A stretch of 64,000 nt of DNA from Arabidopsis thaliana (lineage: Eukaryota > Streptophyta > Magnoliopsida > Brassicales > Brassicaceae): the NCBI RefSeq assembly GCF_000001735.4, contig NC_003071.7, positions 9,355,151 to 9,419,150 of the forward strand, read 5' to 3'. Shown here in pieces: positions 57,601-64,000 of the stretch. Numbering within the stretch: the first letter of the stretch is position 1; each line of letters starts with the position of its first letter. The translations under genes were made by a program, and so were the position numbers. The notes beneath the pieces are model-generated. The model was given only the letters and a program-made list of their open reading frames with translations. It was not told the origin of the DNA and did no database searches.

Positions 57601-59073
57601 CTTTTAAGGTCTCATCAGTGTGAGGACACAGCAGCGAGACTGCTCGAGGTACTGCTCAACAACGTGAAGATTAGAGATTCAAAAGCCACCAAGACTGCAA
57701 TCTTGCCATTGTCTCAGTACCTCTTGGATCCACAAACTCAAGCTCAGCAGGCGCGGTTACTAGCAACTTTGGCCCTTGGTGATCTTTTCCAGAATGAAGC
57801 TCTTGCTAGAAGCACCGATGCAGCTTCTGCTTGCCGTGCTTTAGTCAATGTCCTTGAAGAACAACCCACAGAAGAAATGAAAGTAGTTGCTATATGTGCT
57901 CTGCAAAATCTCGTCATGTATAGCCGATCTAACAAAAGAGCAGTTGCCGAGGCAGGTGGTGTGCAGGTCGTCTTGGATCTGATCAGTTCCAGTGATCCTG
58001 AAACGTCTGTTCAGGCTGCAATGTTCGTAAAACTACTCTTCTCTAATCACACCGTTCAAGAGTACGCATCTAGCGAAACCGTCAGAGCAATAACTGGTGA
58101 GAAAATCTCTGTACCTTTTGTATCAATACGATCTGCTCATTCTTATTATATATCTTATATCTCAGATGTTGCTTCCTTTTAATTTGCAGCTGCCATTGAG
58201 AAAGACTTATGGGCCACTGGAACCGTGAATGATGAATACCTAAAAGCCTTAAACTCTTTGTTTAACAACTTCCCGCGTCTAAGAGCTACAGAGCCTGCAA
58301 CACTAAGTATACCACATCTAGTTACATCCCTCAAGACAGGATCAGAAGCAACACAAGAAGCTGCCTTGGATGCATTGTTTCTTCTCAGACAAGCTTGGTC
58401 AGCCTGTCCTGCCGAAGTTTCCAGGGCCCAATCAGTTGCTGCTGCAGACGCCATCCCCCTACTTCAGTACCTAATCCAATCAGGTCCACCACGGTTCCAG
58501 GAGAAAGCTGAATTCCTCTTGCAGTGTTTGCCAGGTACTCTGGTAGTCACTATCAAACGTGGTAACAACATGAAGCAATCCGTTGGTAACCCGAGTGTGT
58601 TCTGCAAGATAACACTCGGCAACAATCCTCCTAGACAGACCAAGGTAGGAAAAGACTTATCACCCTTTCGTCAATTCACTGTGACTAGTAATTCCTTTAG
58701 ATATCAACCGTATCTTTCGATTTTCTCAGGTGATATCGACAGGTCCTAATCCAGAGTGGGACGAGAGCTTCTCATGGTCATTTGAGAGCCCTCCCAAAGG
58801 TCAAAAACTCCACATTTCATGCAAGAACAAAAGCAAAATGGGAAAGGTATGTCATCAAACTTCACTCGTATTTTACAGTTTGAAAATTTGCCGGTTTAAC
58901 TGAAACTGTGGCTTTTCGCCTCTTTCTTTCTGCAGAGTTCCTTTGGGAAAGTAACGATCCAAATCGATAGGGTGGTGATGCTGGGAGCAGTCGCAGGTGA
59001 ATATAGTTTGTTACCAGAAAGCAAAAGTGGTCCCAGAAACCTTGAGATAGAATTCCAGTGGTCTAACAAGTAA
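51643..59073 (+). CDS. CSI1: CSI1/POM2, cellulose synthase interactive protein 1
   Basis: Seven coding exons join to exactly 2150 aa: 51643-51708, 52030-52103, 52323-55380, 55552-58096, 58190-58644, 58730-58846, 58936-59073. After a short N-terminus ([16 protein letters not shown]) almost the whole protein is armadillo repeats (e.g. [46 protein letters not shown]). The last 120 residues or so form a C2 domain ([36 protein letters not shown]) ending [13 protein letters not shown]1 links plasma-membrane cellulose synthase complexes to cortical microtubules, so CSC tracks follow them; mutants have short, swollen, twisted organs. An acidic run ([11 protein letters not shown]) lies near residue 1010. 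In-frame intron read-through ORFs at 55380 and 58096 are not coding. I recall At2g22125. Confidence 0.97.
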
Positions 59074-59744
59074 ACCACCACTTCATTTTTTGTTTTTGTT
59101 TGAGAGGTTTCTTAAATCGAAACTTCTGCTTCATTTTTTTGCCAAATTTTTTAAAAATCGTTTGATTTATAATGCTACTGTATATAGTTGGTATTGTAAT
59201 GTAATGATTACAGTTTACAAATGTTTTTTTTTTATCTTCTTTTTTTCTTAACTGTGTGTTTACTGATTCAATTCATTTGTAACATTTTGTTGTCCTCATT
59301 TGTATGTTATGTATCTTCATATTTGTTCATCTTTTGGTGTGCCTATAAAGTTTAAACTTTAACGATGTGAGAACTTTTTTACTTTTCGCTTTTTTTGTAC
59401 TAAGAAGTAAAAACAACGTTAACAAAAACAGCCTAAGTCCTCTTGGTCAGCATGTCTTGCCGAATCAGTTGCCGCAGGAGAAAAACCGAATTCCTCTTGC
59501 CGTGTTCGTCATGTTCATCACCGAAGTAAATGTCGTCGGCAACAGTCTCCAATGACGTCTGGCTATCTCGGTAAGGAATTTTACTTTTAACGTTTTGGTT
59601 CTAGAATAGAATAACTATTACTTAGAGCAAATTGTTCGGAATTGAATCGGGGAAACTGATCTAAAAAGAGAAAACAAAATTTCAGTGTGGTTGAAATGAT
59701 TTTATTTTATCTTATATGTTTAAGAAATCTTAGGCTCTTTGACT
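59074..59744. other. Convergent spacer between CSI1 and EME1B
   Basis: CSI1 3' UTR (T-rich, 59080-59360), then the decayed CSI1 exon copy listed separately, then the EME1B 3' end. No independent gene. Confidence 0.6.
59441..59515 (+). pseudogene. Decayed partial copy of a CSI1 exon
   Basis: 59441-59463 (cttggtcagcatgtcttgcc then gaa) matches CSI1 58394-58416 with 2 mismatches in 23. tcagttgccgcag resembles 58433-58446. caggagaaa...cgaattcctcttgc at 59474-59500 matches CSI1 58498-58523. Two internal deletions separate the blocks. Same strand as CSI1 and about 1 kb downstream of the source. It is not translated in a long frame. Confidence 0.75.
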
Positions 59745-62700
59745 CTAATTAACACCTGGAGAATCGGTGAAGAAAGCAGCACCATTTTCGACGTCATCAG
59801 TCTTAATGGCTCCATCGTGAGACATGAGAACTCTGTATATCCGCTTTGAACAAATCTCACCTAACCTTATGTCTCCTCCCACTAAACCTTCTACTTTCAA
59901 GTCTTTTAGTAGAAACTCCTTCTCATGAACCTGGAAAAAAAAAGACGCAAAAGAACATCTTCATTTGTTTAACCAACACTACACAATTGCTTTAGAAACA
60001 ACAAACTAAGAAGAAACTCAAATCCAAGTATGTCTCACATGTTTTTACTTACCGATTTGTTACGATCCATATAAACCTTAAGAAGAGACTTCATGGAGGG
60101 ATATTTCTTCCACACTGCTAAAGCGTATCGTGGCTGTACCTTTGGTATTGCTACTAACGCTTTTAACCTATAGACCGTAATAATTTTACTTATTGAACAG
60201 ATTCAAAATGACTAAAACACAACCTATTTTCAAAATGTTCTACTTTACTTTACCATGGACTCTTTTTAATCAAATGCTTGTCAACTGAATCCTTGGAGAC
60301 TAATGCACCATTAGCGCTTACTGATAACATAGTTAATTTCTTCCTGTGCATCACATAGTAGAGCCATGATTAGTTTCACTTCAAAATCATGCAGAGAAAT
60401 ACATTATTAGCCACACGTTCATCTATCAACTACAGCTCTACGTAATGTTGACCTCCCAGATATTCGGTAGTCAGCCTTGTATGATTTAAAGACTATAAGA
60501 GGCTTTACAGATCTTATTTCAAGACAAGCCTTACTGCCCATTTTTGTGATGACTCCCAATGTTAGATCTTTATTTCGTTAAGTTGTTAAACGCGTGAAGA
60601 TGTATATGATTTAGACTTCACAGGTTTTCATCAAAATATTATTGCTTTGATTGGTCTAACGGGATTCATTGAGGAAAGAAATCAAAAATTCCATCCAACA
60701 TCAATCGAGATAAAGTCTTCTGTAAGAGAAATCAAAATAGTAGATTTTTGGTACCTGAATTGGCAAGAGGCCAGACTGCTTGTTAGGCCAACAATATGTT
60801 CAGCCACCTCAGCCTCGTCTACACAGTGTCTGGAATGTACTTTAACATAGTGAGTAGTTAATTTTGCAAGTACCTGTGTAATACATATCAAATGCCCCAA
60901 AAGTATGTTTAAAAACACAAACATAGGAGCAACAAATAGGCTTTCCTCTACATACATTATCACTAGGTAATGTATTACCTCATCGATAGGAGGCCGTCTC
61001 CAATTTCCCGGATTTTTGTACTCTTCCTTTTCCCTAGAAGATTGGTTTTATTCAGCTTGATGACGGAAACATTAATATAACACCAAATCACTTTATCAAA
61101 CACACCTTTTCTTTACGTAGGACATTAACTTATTCGTGAGGCAGCACACCGTATAAGATGGGTATCTGTCCTGAACTCTTGAGATGATTTCTAGAAATTT
61201 TCCATTAGCAACAAGATTACAAAATTCTTCAGCGTCATACACAAGTAGCAAATAAGGAATCTTGGGCCCTTGGGGGAAAAGCTGCACCAGAGAAAAGAGG
61301 ATGTTAATAAAGAGTAAAATAAGATACTGGATACAGATGTTTCATATAGTTTTAGTCAAGTACTGACTTCAAAGACCCTTTAACCCATAGCAAAAGGGTT
61401 TCATTTCCTTTGTTATATTTCATAACATGTAACGCAATTCAATGTCAGGTGTAATGAAGTAATCTTCGATCGATTTCTTTCTAAGAAATATTGAAGACTT
61501 TCAAAATAGTTTTTCAAAACTCCTGCCATTCAAAGACTATCCAAAGATGAAATAATAGCTTTGACTACCTCCACTAAAATTACGAAGATATGAAACTTGC
61601 AACACAGAAGAGTATGATCCAAACGTCAAAGAAATTTTGAAACACATATTGAAGTAACATGCTTATCCTGAGATTAAACAAGAATACGGACCAGATTAGG
61701 GAGCTAGTTCTTGTTGCAAGTTCTGGATTCTAAGAACTAATTTTCATACATGACAAAAAAACAAAAGTGATTGAGAATTAATTGTACCGGAGCAATATCC
61801 TCTGGAATTGTCATCGTCCACACAATGGATCTCTCAATTGGATTAGGGCCTACGTGGATTGTAATGCCTTTCTCAGAGAACCTTGAAAGCAGAAGTCCTA
61901 TGTTCACATTATACCAGAGGCACTCAGTGTCTATACTTAAAGTGACAAACCATTCATATGAAACAAAAAAAAGAGAGTCAAAGAAAAAACATCTATAGGA
62001 TCTATTGAAAAGTAATACAAAGAATAGAGAAATTCCTCACCTCCAATGGATCCTTCAAGCACTTTAGTATCAATCTCGGCAACAATAGATTTAAGGGCTA
62101 ACTTTCCCTTTTCCCATTTTTTCTTCTCCTTCTCTAATCTTTTACGCTCAGCCTCTTCTGCTTTTGAGGCTGCTTTCTCTAATCTCTCTTGCTGGATTAT
62201 GGAAGCCAGTCAACAATTGATAAAGAAACAAAAAAATAGAAAAGTCATGTAAAGAACACTTACCTCTTTTCTTAACTTCTTTTCCTCCATTGCACTTGTT
62301 TTGTCTTCCTTCGACTGCCGCTTTTTTGGCAATGCCTCACCTGGAACTGGAAGAGTTGTAGTTCTGATCTTCTTTTTTCGACCAATTTTCTCAACGCTTA
62401 TATCCTCTTTTTCTTGGTCAGAAACAACCTGATACCATTTAGAAATAAGAGTAAGAGAGAAACAAAATAAAAGAAAAAAACATCAGCACAACGTGAACTC
62501 TTAAAATACAAACAAATGAGACGTTATGGGAATCCAGAATTGTCACATTCTCAAAAAGACAGCTTTGCAAAATCATACAACGAATAAAGTCAACAATCCC
62601 TTAATCCTGTACCAATGATGAACAATATGGTACTAGTTCCTTGCAGATAAGTACCTCAATAGTATCATTAGTTGGCGAAGAGCGAAAACTGACTTCATGC

Positions 62701-63434
62701 ATCCAACTAGTATCATCGTCTGAAAAAATACAGCAATCAGCATTTGTATGTGGACCCTACAAATGAAGTTCATCATGTATACTCTGATATATATGCACAA
62801 TAATTTGGTTTTGGGGTAAGCATACCTAAATTTGTCTCAGGTATTCTAGTATTCTTATAGTATGCCTCACTGGTTTCGGCTTCCAATCCAAACCGAGGCT
62901 CCCTTAAACCAGCAAGCACGGATTCATTCTTCTTCGAAGTTTCAGGTCGAGGACTATCTTCAAACTCCGAATCCAGAGATATTATCCGTTTGCCTAGTGA
63001 GATTCCAAAAGAAACATAGAGATATTGTTTAGCCTGATGATTCTGCCTAAGATCCCCAGAAATCACAAAATTTTCGCTAGTAGAACAAGCTTTCCGGTAT
63101 CAATTTCCTGTAGAAAATGCTAAAGCTAAACCTAAACACTGAGAATCGAGAAAATTCCGAGGACGAACATTAACTAACCGGAGAATTTGTCTTCGCGGTT
63201 AGAAGCTAAAGCTCTAGAACCAAAGGAACACTTGACGACAGAGAAATCATCGGAAAGAGGTGTCTCAGGGACGAAAATAGGAGTAAAAGAAGATTCCGGC
63301 GGTTGCTTCTGCGGTGTCGGATCTGAATCCGATATCAGTATCGCAGAGATTGGATATTTTCGAGCCCGTTTCGACAGTGATGGAAGTGGAGTAGTCTGAT
63401 CCTCACCGTCAGAGATGAGAATGTGATCGTTCAT
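59745..63434 (-). CDS. EME1B: EME1B, partner subunit of the MUS81 structure-specific endonuclease
   Basis: Twelve exons give 551 aa: 63434-63179, 62993-62826, 62719-62655, 62428-62264, 62191-62041, 61897-61788, 61281-61106, 61033-60979, 60873-60755, 60343-60254, 60167-60053, 59930-59745. The N-terminus is Ser/Pro-rich and unstructured (MNDHILISDGEDQTTPLPSL). A coiled, Lys/Glu-rich helix (QERLEKAASKAEEAERKRLE) follows, then the ERCC4-like nuclease-fold region (SIVWTMTIPEDIAP, IPYLLLVYDAEEF), which lacks the catalytic ERKxxxD, as expected for EME1. The C-terminal part is a helix-hairpin-helix region (YALAVWKKYPSMKSLLKVYM). MUS81-EME1 cleaves nicked Holliday junctions and forks in recombination and repair. 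Arabidopsis has two EME1 genes, both on chromosome 2. I recall At2g22140. Confidence 0.93.
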
Positions 63435-64000
63435 GGAAGAGAGAGTTTTGAATTTCGACTGAGCGCGGGACTATCGAGGAAGATGATGATGATTCGAATT
63501 TCGAAATCGCCGATAACGAACGCAGAGGTTAAGCAACGTTTGGCTGCATGGTTATCTGTATTCAAAAAATATGGAGTGTTTGGATACAGGTTCATCTTCA
63601 TTCTTCATCATATATCGAGTTTAGTAAATACGGCTACTGGATTTTGCTGACTATTATCGCTTTTATGGCCCAATAAGCGGCCTACAATGGACGACTTAAC
63701 AAAAGTCACTGAAATTTTAATTGGTAACCGTTTTGGAGAATTGTGTCACTATTCTTCTTCATTTTTTCATTGAAAAAACAAGTATAGAACTTTCCAAAAT
63801 ATATGCTATATATCTAATAATATTTGTTCAAATTTTTGGTTTCTTTTTTTTTTCTGGTAGGCCCAAATTTTTGGTTTCTATTATTAGATAGTTAACCCGC
63901 ATTATATGTGAAATAAATTATTAAATAAATATATTGTAGTAAATTACAAAAGTTACTATGTTATTATTTGAAATTTGAAATTTGTTTGTTTATTATGTAA
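63435..64000. other. Region upstream of EME1B
   Basis: EME1B promoter and leader on the minus strand, then AT-rich sequence to the window end. A 75-codon + ORF at 63423-63650 overlaps the EME1B start and is probably not a gene. A direct-repeat/T-tract structure lies at 63829-63879. Confidence 0.45.
63829..63879. repeat. 16-bp direct repeat flanking T-tract filler
   Basis: CAAATTTTTGGTTTCT at 63829-63844 and 63864-63879, separated by tttttttttctggtaggcc. Confidence 0.75.

Noticed and set aside
63423-63650. 75-aa plus-strand ORF overlapping the EME1B start
   Set aside because: Antisense to the EME1B first exon and leader, with no recognisable features.
1-64000. CRISPR arrays, bacterial operons, riboswitches or phage genes
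   Set aside because: The window is plant nuclear DNA with spliced genes; the tandem repeats seen are a minisatellite and direct-repeat pairs without spacer arrays.

Overview
This is a gene-dense plant nuclear window. GT-AG introns are short, intergenic DNA is AT-rich, and the encoded proteins are plant-specific: a DYW-type PPR protein, a Pep elicitor precursor, RALF and defensin-like peptides, and the cellulose synthase partner CSI1. Several predicted proteins match Arabidopsis thaliana proteins I know, to the residue or in total length (CSI1 at 2150 aa, PROPEP6 at 104 aa, RKP at 1280 aa). I therefore read it as A. thaliana chromosome 2, roughly At2g21960 to At2g22140. Locus numbers come from memory, not from a search.

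Layout. 1-8 kb: 3' part of a plastid-type membrane protein with an HEXXH motif (+), SEP2 (-), a frameshifted augmin-subunit-1-like relic (-), a DUF617/MIZU-KUSSEI-like gene (-) and PROPEP6 (+). 8.8-13.7 kb: the ten-exon E3 ligase gene RKP (-), with an ACGT-element-rich upstream region. 17-27 kb: three tandem F-box/kelch genes in different states of decay, with LST8-2 (-), RALFL15 (+), two scrambled F-box flank copies and two LINE fragments between them. 28-33 kb: an intronless PPR-DYW gene (+) and an acidic-protein gene with a GC-AG intron (+). 34-38.4 kb: the tandem RNA-binding pair UBA1A/UBA1B (-). 38.5 kb: tRNA-Val(CAC). 38.9-43.1 kb: a RING-CH membrane protein (+) and the defensin-like gene LCR35 (+). 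43-51 kb: a gene-poor stretch with hairpins, a hAT-type MITE with a perfect 8-bp target duplication, and one 60-aa gene. 51.6-59.1 kb: CSI1 (+). 59.7-63.4 kb: EME1B (-), convergent with CSI1.

The genes do not form one pathway. They cover photoprotection, peptide signalling, ubiquitin ligation, TOR signalling, organelle RNA editing, RNA binding, cellulose synthesis and recombination.

The least expected signals are non-genic. At least eleven places show a 9-25 bp direct repeat flanking a short filler, often a T tract ending in GGT. They look like repaired staggered breaks or extremely truncated retroposition events. Also notable are a decayed copy of a CSI1 exon just downstream of CSI1, and a five-codon upstream ORF that overlaps the RKP start codon.
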